Shown here: one piece after another, positions 19,349-28,405 of the stretch
How the letters are laid out: the number at the start of each line of letters is the position of its first letter
How positions within the stretch are numbered: position 1 is the first letter of the stretch
Assembly (NCBI RefSeq): GCF_900129205.1
Contig: NZ_FQUK01000002.1
Span: forward strand, 43,762 to 107,761
Length of the DNA stretch: 64,000 nt
Direction: 5' to 3'
Source: Thermomonas hydrothermalis
Lineage (GTDB): Bacteria > Pseudomonadota > Gammaproteobacteria > Xanthomonadales > Xanthomonadaceae
Made by a program: the position numbers and the translations under genes
Notes under the pieces: model-generated
Databases searched by the model: none
Told to the model about the DNA's origin: nothing
What the model saw: only the letters and a program-made list of their open reading frames with translations

Positions 19349-19485
19349 GGGCGCCCTGATCCAACCAGCGGCACCGCCGCCTCGGCACGCGCAAACCACG
19401 CAACCCATCGGGCGATCGCCCTCTGCCACAACGGCGCCCGGATAGTCCCGGCCTTCGCTTCGAGCTGGCAGGCAAACAAGAACGA

Positions 19486-19509
19486 CGAAGGCGCCCGCAG
19501 GCGCCTTCG
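19486..19509 (-). terminator. Predicted terminator hairpin after the RcnB-like gene
   Basis: A perfect 10-bp stem (19486-19495 with 19500-19509) with a 4-nt loop lies 24 bp past the RcnB-like gene. On the minus strand it is followed by a moderately T-rich stretch (TCGTTCTTGTTT). It could also serve the convergent transporter gene. The rest of 19349-19485 shows nothing recognisable. Confidence 0.6.
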
Positions 19510-19532
19510 GATACCTATTCCGGTGCGGGCAG

Positions 19533-19967
19533 TCAGTGATGCAGGATCAGGTCGGCAATGATGCCGGTGGCCACCGCAACCAGCAGGAAATCACCGGCTT
19601 CGCTGCGCCGCCAGTAATAGCCTCGCGGCGGCGGCGGCAGCTGGTAATAGCGCCAGTCGTGCACGACATAGGTCGGCGCATAGCCGGGGCCGGCGTAATA
19701 CCCGCCCCGCACCCAGCGCGGCGGCGGTAGCGGCCGATACACCACCACCCGCGGCGGCAGCGGCCGGTACACCACCTCGCGCTCGTAGATCACCCTGGTC
19801 TTGTGCGGCGGCCCATGATGCCAGCCGCGGTCGTGATCATCGCGGTCATACCAATCGCCACGGCGATCATCGCGGTCGTGCCCATGCCGGTCATGGGCGG
19901 CCACCGGCGCAGACAGCAGTGACAGCAGCAGCGGTGCAGTCAGCAGGGCAAGCAGGACGCGCTTCAT
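19533..19967 (-). CDS. RcnB-like periplasmic protein
   Basis: A 144-residue protein with a signal peptide (cleavage after about residue 24), then a histidine/aspartate-rich stretch (about 25-55), a run of proline/arginine repeats (YRPLPPR, twice), and a C-terminal PPRGYYWRRS...DFLLVAVATGII segment typical of the RcnB family. RcnB in E. coli is a periplasmic protein in nickel/cobalt homeostasis. No rcnA is nearby, so the metal role is inferred only from the family and His content. Confidence 0.75.
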   Translation of the reverse strand: MKRVLLALLTAPLLLSLLSAPVAAHDRHGHDRDDRRGDWYDRDDHDRGWHHGPPHKTRVIYEREVVYRPLPPRVVVYRPLPPPRWVRGGYYAGPGYAPTYVVHDWRYYQLPPPPRGYYWRRSEAGDFLLVAVATGIIADLILHH

Positions 19968-19983
19968 GGTCGTTCTCCAGGTG

Positions 19984-20044
19984 CGGTGGACTTAAAGCCG
20001 ATCATGCCGGCGACAACTGAACCAGAACTGGCTTAAGTCCACCG
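19984..20044. repeat. 12-bp inverted repeat with 37-bp spacer
   Basis: CGGTGGACTTAA at 19984-19995 is exactly matched in inverted orientation at 20033-20044. It lies between the divergent RcnB-like gene and ettA, just upstream of the RcnB-like start codon on the minus strand, so it would form a long hairpin in that 5' leader. Confidence 0.5.
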
Positions 20045-20109
20045 GCAGTAGCCGCTGACAGGCACCGTTCACGCAGCCAGCGCAGATCCGGGAGGCGGCC
20101 GCCGGCAGG

Positions 20110-20115
20110 TATAAT
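20110..20115 (+). promoter_or_regulatory. ettA: Perfect -10 (TATAAT) upstream of ettA
   Basis: A consensus -10 hexamer lies 73 bp before the ettA ATG. No matching -35 was found at 16-18 bp, so this is a probable but incomplete promoter. Confidence 0.45.
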
Positions 20116-20188
20116 CGTGCGATTCCCACACGTTTGCAGCCGCCCGCGCCCCCTGCGCGGACGCGGCGGCCTACACGGAGCATTCCGC

Positions 20189-21853
<1,665 letters not shown>

Positions 21854-21860
21854 CTGTGCC

Positions 21861-21885
21861 ACGCCCACCGCATGGTGGGCGTTTT
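21861..21885 (+). terminator. Rho-independent terminator after ettA
   Basis: Stem ACGCCCACC/GGTGGGCGT (21861-21869 with 21874-21882), loop GCAT, then a run of four T (21882-21885). It starts 7 bp after the ettA stop and ends 24 bp before pyrF, so pyrF may need its own promoter or read-through. Confidence 0.75.
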
Positions 21886-21909
21886 CCATTGCACTGGTGA
21901 GGACATCCC

Positions 21910-22725
21910 ATGGGCTTCATCGACAAGCTCCGCGCACGCTGGCAGCAGGCCGACTCGCTGCTGTGTGTCGGCCTTGATCCCGATCCGGCCAAGTTTCCGG
22001 ATCGCTTCGTGGACGATGATGATGCGCTGTTCAATTTTTGCCGCGACATCAGTGACGCCACCGCAGAATATGCCTGCGCATTCAAGCCGCAGATCGCCTA
22101 CTTTGCCGCCCACAATGGCGGCGAAGCGCAACTGCAGCGGCTGATCGCCCACCTCAACGCCGAATACCCCGACATCCCGGTCATCCTGGACGCCAAACGC
22201 GGCGACATCGGCAGCACCGCCCAGCAATACGCCTGCGAAGCGTTCGAGCGCTTCGGCGCCGACGCGGTGACGCTGAACCCCTACATGGGGCGCGATTCCG
22301 CCGACCCGTTCCTGCAGTACAACGACCGCGGCTGCATCTTCCTCTGCCACACCTCCAACCCCGGCGCACGCGATTTCCAGGAACTCGACGTGGGTGGAGA
22401 GCCGCTGTATCTGCGCATCGCCCGCACCATCGCCCGCGACTGGAATACCGATGGCAACTGCGCGCTGGTCGTGGGCGCCACCTACCCGCAGGAACTACGC
22501 GCCATCCGCGCCGTCGTCGGCGACATGCCACTGCTGATCCCCGGCGTCGGCGCCCAGGGTGGTGACGTGCAGGCCGTCGTCGAAAACGGCGCCACCGCCG
22601 ACGGGACCGGCCTGATGATCAACGCCTCGCGCGGCATCCTGTACGCCAGCCGCGACGCCGACTATGCCGAAGCCGCCGCCCGCGCCGCCCGCACCCTGCG
22701 CGATACAATCAACCGCTGGCGCTGA
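21910..22725 (+). CDS. pyrF: Orotidine 5'-phosphate decarboxylase (long form)
   Basis: Final step of UMP synthesis. It has 271 residues, the longer OMP decarboxylase subfamily (PyrF type 2). The catalytic [10 protein letters not shown] motif, with the key lysine and aspartates, is at about residues 92-101; [12 protein letters not shown] and the C-terminal phosphate-binding [10 protein letters not shown] are present. lipA follows after 25 bp on the same strand. Confidence 0.96.
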   Translation: MGFIDKLRARWQQADSLLCVGLDPDPAKFPDRFVDDDDALFNFCRDISDATAEYACAFKPQIAYFAAHNGGEAQLQRLIAHLNAEYPDIPVILDAKRGDIGSTAQQYACEAFERFGADAVTLNPYMGRDSADPFLQYNDRGCIFLCHTSNPGARDFQELDVGGEPLYLRIARTIARDWNTDGNCALVVGATYPQELRAIRAVVGDMPLLIPGVGAQGGDVQAVVENGATADGTGLMINASRGILYASRDADYAEAAARAARTLRDTINRWR

Positions 22726-22750
22726 CGCACGCGCCGCGACCGGAACCCCC

Positions 22751-23728
22751 ATGTCCAGCCAACCCGCCATCCCCGACGGCAGCAAGTTCGTCACCCCACA
22801 GGGCACCACCGCGATCAAAAGCGGCATCAAGCCCAACGCCAACAGCACCGTCCCGGACGTGGACCGCAAGCCGCCGTGGCTGCGGATCAAACTGCCCAGC
22901 GGCGCAGCCTACGAATCGGTGCAGGACATCGTGCGCCGGCACCGGCTCAACACCGTCTGTGCCGAGTCGCGCTGCCCCAACATCGCCGAATGCTGGAGCA
23001 ACGGCACCGCCACCCTGATGGTGATGGGCGCGGTCTGCACCCGCGCCTGCAAGTTCTGCGCGGTCGCCACCGGCAACCCGCGCGGCTGGCTGGATCCGGA
23101 AGAACCCGCACACGTGGCCGAAGCGGTGGCGCTGATGGGCCTGAAGTACGTGGTGCTGACCTCGGTCGATCGCGACGACCTGCCTGACGGCGGCGCCAGC
23201 CACTATGCCGCCTGCATCCGCGCCATTCACGCCCGCTGCCCGGACACCGCCGTCGAAGCGCTCACCCCGGACTTTGCAGGCAACACCGACCATGTGGCCT
23301 GCGTGCTCGATGCCGGGCTGGAGGTCTTCGCCCAGAATCTGGAAACGGTGGAGCGCCTCACCCACACCGTGCGCGACCCGCGCGCCGGCTACCAGCAGAC
23401 CCTGGACGTCCTGGCCTTCGCCAAGCGCCATGCCCCACAGACCCTGACCAAGACCAGCCTGATGCTGGGCCTGGGCGAAACCGACCAGGAAATCGAGCAG
23501 GCCCTGGACGATATGCGCAAGGCCAACGTGGACATCGTCACCTTCGGCCAGTACATGCGCCCGAGCAAACACCACCTGCCGGTGCAACGCTTCGTCAGCC
23601 CGGATGAATTCCGCGCCTACCGCCAGCTGGCACTGTCCAAGGGCTTCCGTGAAGCCGTCGCCGGCCCACTGGTGCGCTCCAGCTACCGCGCCGAACGGGT
23701 GCTGGAAGGCAATAATCTGGGGTTGTAA
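22751..23728 (+). CDS. lipA: Lipoyl synthase
   Basis: Radical SAM enzyme that inserts two sulfurs into octanoylated proteins. It has 325 residues. The auxiliary cluster cysteines are in [12 protein letters not shown] (about residues 70-81), the radical SAM C-x3-C-x2-C in CTRACKFC (about 96-103), and the C-terminal cluster serine in VRSSYRAE. The usual partner lipB is not next to it. The IS3 element begins 15 bp after the stop. Confidence 0.96.
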   Translation: MSSQPAIPDGSKFVTPQGTTAIKSGIKPNANSTVPDVDRKPPWLRIKLPSGAAYESVQDIVRRHRLNTVCAESRCPNIAECWSNGTATLMVMGAVCTRACKFCAVATGNPRGWLDPEEPAHVAEAVALMGLKYVVLTSVDRDDLPDGGASHYAACIRAIHARCPDTAVEALTPDFAGNTDHVACVLDAGLEVFAQNLETVERLTHTVRDPRAGYQQTLDVLAFAKRHAPQTLTKTSLMLGLGETDQEIEQALDDMRKANVDIVTFGQYMRPSKHHLPVQRFVSPDEFRAYRQLALSKGFREAVAGPLVRSSYRAERVLEGNNLGL

Positions 23729-23743
23729 GGACGGGCGGCACAG

Positions 23744-23756
23744 TGACCTGCCCCCA
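23744..23756 (+). repeat. Left terminal inverted repeat of the IS3 element
   Basis: TGACCTGCCCCCA, identical in inverse to 24959-24971; beyond this the similarity continues with one indel (GCCGTACCA against GCCATACCA). Confidence 0.8.
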
Positions 23757-23809
23757 CAGAGCCGTACCACAGGAAACTAGGTAGAGTCCGTCATTCAGAG
23801 AGGACGGAC

Positions 23810-24076
23810 ATGCGCAAAAGTCGATTCGCCACGGAACAGATCATCGGGTTCATCAAGCAGGCCGAGGCCGGCATGGCGGTATCGGAGCTGGCCCGGCAAC
23901 ATGGCTTCAGTCCGGCCAGCTTCTACGCGTGGCGTGCGAAGTACGGCGGCATGGAGGTGGAAGACGCCAAGCGCCTGAAGGCGCTGGAGTTGGAGAACAA
24001 CCGCCTGAAGCGGCTCCTGGCGGAAGCGCACCTGGACATCGAGGCGCTGAAGATCGGCTTCGGGGTAAAACGCTAG
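23810..24076 (+). CDS. IS3-family transposase OrfA
   Basis: DNA-binding half of the transposase. It has 88 residues with a helix-turn-helix (about residues 8-40: SRFATEQIIGFIKQ, then FSPASFYAWRAKYGG) and a C-terminal leucine-zipper-like helix (LKALELENNRLKRLL). It overlaps orfB in the -1 frame. A4C at 24067-24071 (codons GTA AAA CGC before the stop) would allow slippage of tRNA-Lys into orfB. Confidence 0.9.
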   Translation: MRKSRFATEQIIGFIKQAEAGMAVSELARQHGFSPASFYAWRAKYGGMEVEDAKRLKALELENNRLKRLLAEAHLDIEALKIGFGVKR

Positions 24077-24108
24077 CCCCGCAACGCAAACGCGAGGCGG
24101 TCCGCCGC

Positions 24109-24942
24109 ATGCTGGAGGCTTCGGCCGTGAGCGAGCGACGGGCCTGCCGCCTTGCGGGGCTATCCCGCGACGCCTTCCGCCATCCGCCCGAGCCGGCACC
24201 TGCGACGCAGGCGCTGTCGGCCAGGATCATCGAACTGGCACAGGTGCGCCGCAGGTTCGGCTATCGCCGTCTGCACGACCTGCTGCGCCTGGAGTATCCG
24301 ACCGTGAACCATAAGAAGGTCTACCGCCTCTATCGCGAGGCAAACCTGGCCGTGCGCCGTCGCAAGAAGATCCGTAGGCCGCCCGGCGAGCGCCAGGCAC
24401 TGGCTCCTGCTGCCGCGCCCAATGCAGTCTGGAGCATGGATTTTGTCAGCGACGCGCTGGCCAACGGCCGCCGCTTGAAGTGCCTGACGGTGGCCGATGA
24501 CTTCACCCATGAGTGCGTCAACATCACCGTCGACCATGGCATCAGCGGCGCCTATGTCGTGCGTGCCCTGGATCAAGCCGCCCGGTTCCGCGGCTATCCG
24601 CGCGCCGTACGCACCGACCACGGCCCCGAGTTCACCAGTCGCGTCTTCATCGCGTGGACCCAGCAGCACGGCATCGCGCACCTGCTGATCGAGCCCGGAC
24701 GCCCCATGCAAAACGGCTACATCGAGAGCTTCAACGGCAAGTTCCGCGACGAGTGCCTGAACGAGCACTGGTTCACGTCACTCGCCCAAGCCCGCGACGT
24801 GATCAACGAGTGGCGGCGCGACGACAACGAGGTCAGACCGCACAGCAGCTGTGGCCGCATCCCACCCGCCCAGTTCGCTGCCAACCACCGTATCCAAATC
24901 CATCAACCCAAAGTACCCTTCAACCCCGGGCTCTCCCAGTAA
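24109..24942 (+). CDS. IS3-family transposase OrfB (DDE integrase core)
   Basis: Catalytic half of the transposase, 277 residues from the first ATG after the overlap; in the fused OrfAB it would begin near 24068 by -1 frameshifting. HTH_21-like region FGYRRLHDLLR, then the retroviral-type integrase core with the DDE triad in WSMDFVSD, RTDHGPEF and NGYIESFNGKFRDECL. No stop or frameshift damages it, so the element may still be active. Confidence 0.88.
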   Translation: MLEASAVSERRACRLAGLSRDAFRHPPEPAPATQALSARIIELAQVRRRFGYRRLHDLLRLEYPTVNHKKVYRLYREANLAVRRRKKIRRPPGERQALAPAAAPNAVWSMDFVSDALANGRRLKCLTVADDFTHECVNITVDHGISGAYVVRALDQAARFRGYPRAVRTDHGPEFTSRVFIAWTQQHGIAHLLIEPGRPMQNGYIESFNGKFRDECLNEHWFTSLAQARDVINEWRRDDNEVRPHSSCGRIPPAQFAANHRIQIHQPKVPFNPGLSQ

Positions 24943-24958
24943 TTGCTGGTATGGCAAA

Positions 24959-24971
24959 TGGGGGCAGGTCA
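24959..24971 (-). repeat. Right terminal inverted repeat of the IS3 element
   Basis: Inverse match of the left end (13 of 13 bp). It lies 17 bp after the orfB stop. Confidence 0.8.
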
Positions 24972-25014
24972 CAAACGCTTCTGGCCAGTCAGGCTGCTTG
25001 GCGATTTAGCGAGT

Positions 25015-25045
25015 CAAAAAAATGCCGGCGCTTGCGCGCCGGCAT
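25015..25045 (-). terminator. Rho-independent terminator of the TonB-dependent receptor gene
   Basis: A perfect 10-bp GC-rich stem (25022-25031 with 25036-25045), a 4-nt loop and, on the minus strand, seven T. It lies 26 bp past the receptor stop. Confidence 0.9.
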
Positions 25046-25070
25046 GAATGTACCTCGTTGAAACAAATCG

Positions 25071-28000
25071 TCAGAAGTCGTACTGCACCTGGAAGCGCAC
25101 ATAGCGCGGGGTGTTGAAGAACTTCGGCTGCCCGTAGTTGTAGTAGTTCCGGACCTGACCACTAGCAGTGATGCCGTAGGTGGTTTCATAGACCTGCGTA
25201 GGAACGATCTTGTTGAAAATATTCAACACGTTCACCTGCATGCTGAGACCCGGCAACGAAGCCGGACGATAGATCACGTTCGGGCTGACCGTGATGTTCC
25301 AGGGCGTACGACCTGCCGCACCCACCGGGGTGATCTTGGTCGGATCGTTGGGATCGCACGCATGGAACACGCCCGTGTAGCCGTATTGAGTACCGAAGCT
25401 ACCAAGGCCGCCGCCTAGGCACGACTTGGGCGAACCAGACTGAGCCAGGATGTTGAAGCCCATCTCCCACTCGGGGGTGAACTTGTAGCTGCCGTACACC
25501 TTGATGCTGTGACGGTGGTCGTTGAACAGATCTCCGGTCGCACCGTACATGAGCTCCTTGAAATCAAAATCGGAGGTGGTACCGGTGTCATCCTGACCAT
25601 TGGTGCTCTTGACCAAGCCTTCCAGGTTGCCGTACAGCTTCGACCAGGTGTACGACGCACTGATCGACCACTTTTCGGTCGTCTTATCCGCGCTGAACGT
25701 CACCGCCTTGTAATCGCGCTTAGCCTTCGGGCCGAGAGCAGCGGCCGGAATGGTCAGATCGCGAATATGACCATCGACGTTCACGTCCAGACGGATATTC
25801 AGATCGCGACCCGGGTTGTACAGATAGCAGCCGGGGATACCGCCAGGCGAGGTCCACTGGTTGGCCCAATTGCTCACGCTGTAACCAGCCGCCACTGCGG
25901 CATTGTAGACAGCGCGAACATCACAGGTGTCGTCAATGGCGTTGACGATCTTGCGATAGGTCGCCTTCACACCCAGCTGCCAGCCATCCAGGAAGGAATT
26001 TTCCGAATGCATCAGCTGCTGGTAACCGAGGATAAACTCGTTCTGGGTATACGGCTTCAGGTTCTTGTCCGCAACGGCAGCCGCATCAGGCACGCTACCA
26101 TCTTCGCCGTTATAGACGGCGTTGTAGATGCCGCCACGGTAGAAGCCGCCCAGGATCGGAGCGCCGTTGGCCGGATCGAACGCACCAGTCCACACATACA
26201 CGTTCTCGGTGTAGTACGAAGCGGACGCCGCACGGAGGGAAACGTTGGCTGCGATCGGCAGCGAGTAGCGGCCCGCGGACGCATACAGCTTGCTGTCACC
26301 ATTGCCCAGTACGTCCCAGGTGAAGCCGAGGCGCGGCTGCCAGATGTTGTCCTGCTTGACGAAGGTCTTACCCGCACTGTTCTTGTTTTCGAACGAGTCG
26401 TTACGGATACCGGCGTAAAGCATGAAGTTGTCGGTGATGTTCCAGTTGTCTTCCAAATACCAAGACTTCTGGTCGATTTCGACGTTACCGCCCGTCGCGA
26501 AATAGATACGATCGATGACGATCGTGCCATCCGGAGGATTAGGATCGCCGACTGCGGTGTTATCCAGCAGATTGTAATCTTCGCCGAAATAGTAGATGTC
26601 CTGGATGGAGCCTTGGCGCGACTTCCACCTCTCATCGCTATAACCAAAACTCACCTTGTGGTCGCCAAGCTGCCACTCGAAGTCGATACGCCCAGCATCG
26701 CGCTTGTTGTAACCACCGGTGATGTCGACCGACGTGGTCGTGGCGCAGGTACCGGGCAACTGGCCACCGAAAGGCGACGCGGCATCGCGGTAGTCAATGA
26801 CATATGGGCAGCTCGGCGGCTGATTCACATCGCCATAGTAGTAATTCGGCTTGCCGCTCGGATCGATGGTGTAATCCGAATTGGTATTATCCATACGCCC
26901 CCACTGGAGGGCCATGGTCAGATTATCGGTCAGATAGCTGGTCCACTTGAAGATATCAGTGTGGCCGCCATTCTCCAGCTTTTCCTGACCGGTGTAAGTG
27001 GTCTTGGACAGCGTCGCATCCAGACCGGTCCCGCTGTAAAGTGCGCGATAGTTCCAGTACGTGGACTTGCGGGTATTGTCGAAGCCCGTATATTCGATGT
27101 GATTGTTATCGTTCAGATACCAATCAAGCTTCAGCAGCCAGTAGGGCTGCGTGGACTCATAGTCGTTCGCAGTGGTGGAAAGAGAGCTGGAGTACGGCAG
27201 CGGATTGCCAGGCGAACCACCGGCGCGGTAGCCGGAACCGCGGGCACCGAACGTAGTCGAATCCGACTTGCTATAGGACGCCAACGCAAAGAAGAACAGC
27301 TTGTCCTTGACGATCGGACCACCAGCCCAGATGCTCAGATTGCTGGAGCTGGACTCATTCTGGTCATAGCTGCGCCAGATCGTGCCATCGTTCAGCGCAA
27401 CCGGCTTCGGCTGCTCGCGCAACGAATTCGGCGTCCAGGTATAGCTGATGCCACCTTTGAACTCGTTGGTGCCACGCTTGACGTTGACACTGGTCACGCC
27501 GCCAGTCGAGAAGCCGTAACGGGCGCCATAACCACCGGTCTGCACGTCCAACTGATCGATCGCCTGATACGGAATTTCCGTAAACGACAGGATGTCGTAC
27601 AAATTAGTGACGTTGAAGCCGTTGACGTAGTAGCTGTTTTCAGCTGCCGACGCACCACCGAACGAAGCCGGCCCGAAGTAGCTGGAGCTAGCCGCAGTGC
27701 CCGGGGTCAGCAGTGACACGCTGGTGACATCGCGAGCAACCGGTAAGGTGTTCAGCTGAGTTGCCGTGAAGGTGGTGCGCGTCTCGGTGCTAGTCAGGTC
27801 GATCGCATTGATCTGACCGCCCAGGACGGTGATGGCATCCAGGGTGGTGGCCGCACCAGAGGCAGGCTTATTGAAATCGGCGGTCACGGTCTGACCCGCC
27901 ACCACATTGACCCGCGTGGTGCTGCCGTTTGGCAGCGTCAGCTCATAGGCACCAATCGGCAGCGCCGAGATGCGGAAACGACCCGTGGAATCGACCGGAT

Positions 28001-28181
28001 ATTCACGGACGATACCCGTAGCCAAGCTCTTCAGAGTGACCTTGCTGCCGCTTGCTGCCGGCACGTTACCGGCGATATCGCCGGAGGTACTCTGCGCCTG
28101 CACGCCGCCCGCAAAGCAGAGACCCAAGGCAACCGCCAGTGCGCTGCGCTTGATCCCCTTGGAAAGATAGTTCGAAGCCAT
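25071..28181 (-). CDS. Oar-like TonB-dependent receptor with N-terminal carboxypeptidase regulatory-like domain
   Basis: Outer-membrane gated channel of 1036 residues. Signal peptide to about residue 29 (ending VQAQ), a CarboxypepD-reg-like beta domain (about 35-100), a TonB-box-like DAITVLG near 115, a plug domain (about 120-260) and a 22-strand type barrel ending in a terminal phenylalanine (QVQYDF). Xanthomonads carry many such Oar-like receptors, and the ligand cannot be told from sequence. Base composition is visibly poorer in G+C than its neighbours. It is followed by its own terminator and preceded by its own promoter. Confidence 0.9.
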   Translation of the reverse strand: MASNYLSKGIKRSALAVALGLCFAGGVQAQSTSGDIAGNVPAASGSKVTLKSLATGIVREYPVDSTGRFRISALPIGAYELTLPNGSTTRVNVVAGQTVTADFNKPASGAATTLDAITVLGGQINAIDLTSTETRTTFTATQLNTLPVARDVTSVSLLTPGTAASSSYFGPASFGGASAAENSYYVNGFNVTNLYDILSFTEIPYQAIDQLDVQTGGYGARYGFSTGGVTSVNVKRGTNEFKGGISYTWTPNSLREQPKPVALNDGTIWRSYDQNESSSSNLSIWAGGPIVKDKLFFFALASYSKSDSTTFGARGSGYRAGGSPGNPLPYSSSLSTTANDYESTQPYWLLKLDWYLNDNNHIEYTGFDNTRKSTYWNYRALYSGTGLDATLSKTTYTGQEKLENGGHTDIFKWTSYLTDNLTMALQWGRMDNTNSDYTIDPSGKPNYYYGDVNQPPSCPYVIDYRDAASPFGGQLPGTCATTTSVDITGGYNKRDAGRIDFEWQLGDHKVSFGYSDERWKSRQGSIQDIYYFGEDYNLLDNTAVGDPNPPDGTIVIDRIYFATGGNVEIDQKSWYLEDNWNITDNFMLYAGIRNDSFENKNSAGKTFVKQDNIWQPRLGFTWDVLGNGDSKLYASAGRYSLPIAANVSLRAASASYYTENVYVWTGAFDPANGAPILGGFYRGGIYNAVYNGEDGSVPDAAAVADKNLKPYTQNEFILGYQQLMHSENSFLDGWQLGVKATYRKIVNAIDDTCDVRAVYNAAVAAGYSVSNWANQWTSPGGIPGCYLYNPGRDLNIRLDVNVDGHIRDLTIPAAALGPKAKRDYKAVTFSADKTTEKWSISASYTWSKLYGNLEGLVKSTNGQDDTGTTSDFDFKELMYGATGDLFNDHRHSIKVYGSYKFTPEWEMGFNILAQSGSPKSCLGGGLGSFGTQYGYTGVFHACDPNDPTKITPVGAAGRTPWNITVSPNVIYRPASLPGLSMQVNVLNIFNKIVPTQVYETTYGITASGQVRNYYNYGQPKFFNTPRYVRFQVQYDF

Positions 28182-28261
28182 TGTGTGTAACCCCCTTCGG
28201 GATGAAGTGACGAGATGATGCTGAACATCAGCTGCCAGGCCGGATGCGGCCAGGCTTCCCG

Positions 28262-28291
28262 ACTATAGAGCAGTCAACAAATCATTAACAA
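28262..28291 (-). promoter_or_regulatory. Predicted promoter of the TonB-dependent receptor
   Basis: On the minus strand TTGTTA (28286-28291, 4 of 6) and TATAGT (28262-28267, 5 of 6) are 18 bp apart, with the start codon about 80 bp downstream. Confidence 0.45.
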
Positions 28292-28305
28292 GGGCCTCAG
28301 GCCCT
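28291..28305. promoter_or_regulatory. Perfect 15-bp palindrome abutting the receptor -35
   Basis: AGGGCCT-C-AGGCCCT has 7-bp arms with a 1-bp centre and touches the predicted -35 on its upstream side. It is a candidate operator. The remaining bases of the 224-bp gap to pckG hold one more hairpin and nothing else recognised. Confidence 0.35.
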
Positions 28306-28370
28306 ATTCAGGAAAGATTTGCGCATTCAGGTTCGGCCGCTGGTCGCCGTGCTGCCCGGTGCGTGGCAGC

Positions 28371-28391
28371 CCATGCCGGGCGTCGGCATGG
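28371..28391 (-). terminator. Hairpin after pckG
   Basis: CCATGCCG/CGGCATGG (28371-28378 with 28384-28391), a perfect 8-bp stem 14 bp past the pckG stop. There is no T run after it on the minus strand, so it may stabilise the 3' end rather than terminate by itself. Confidence 0.35.
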
Positions 28392-28405
28392 GCATGGGCC
28401 GGCGC

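Larger units (their letters stand above)
23744..24971 (+). mobile_element. IS3-family insertion sequence (IS407-like group), apparently complete
   Basis: About 1228 bp bounded by TG...CA ends with imperfect inverted repeats. It carries orfA and orfB in -1 relative frames and an intact DDE catalytic domain. It sits in the gap between lipA and the convergent TonB receptor and breaks no visible gene. No matching target duplication was found in the flanks (left ...CACAG, right CAAAC...), so an old insertion or flank decay is possible. Confidence 0.88.

Noticed and set aside
25509..27716. 735-codon open frame on the plus strand, antisense to the TonB-dependent receptor
   Set aside because: No recognisable domain, it mirrors the codon structure of the real minus-strand gene, and the receptor has signal peptide, plug and barrel end.
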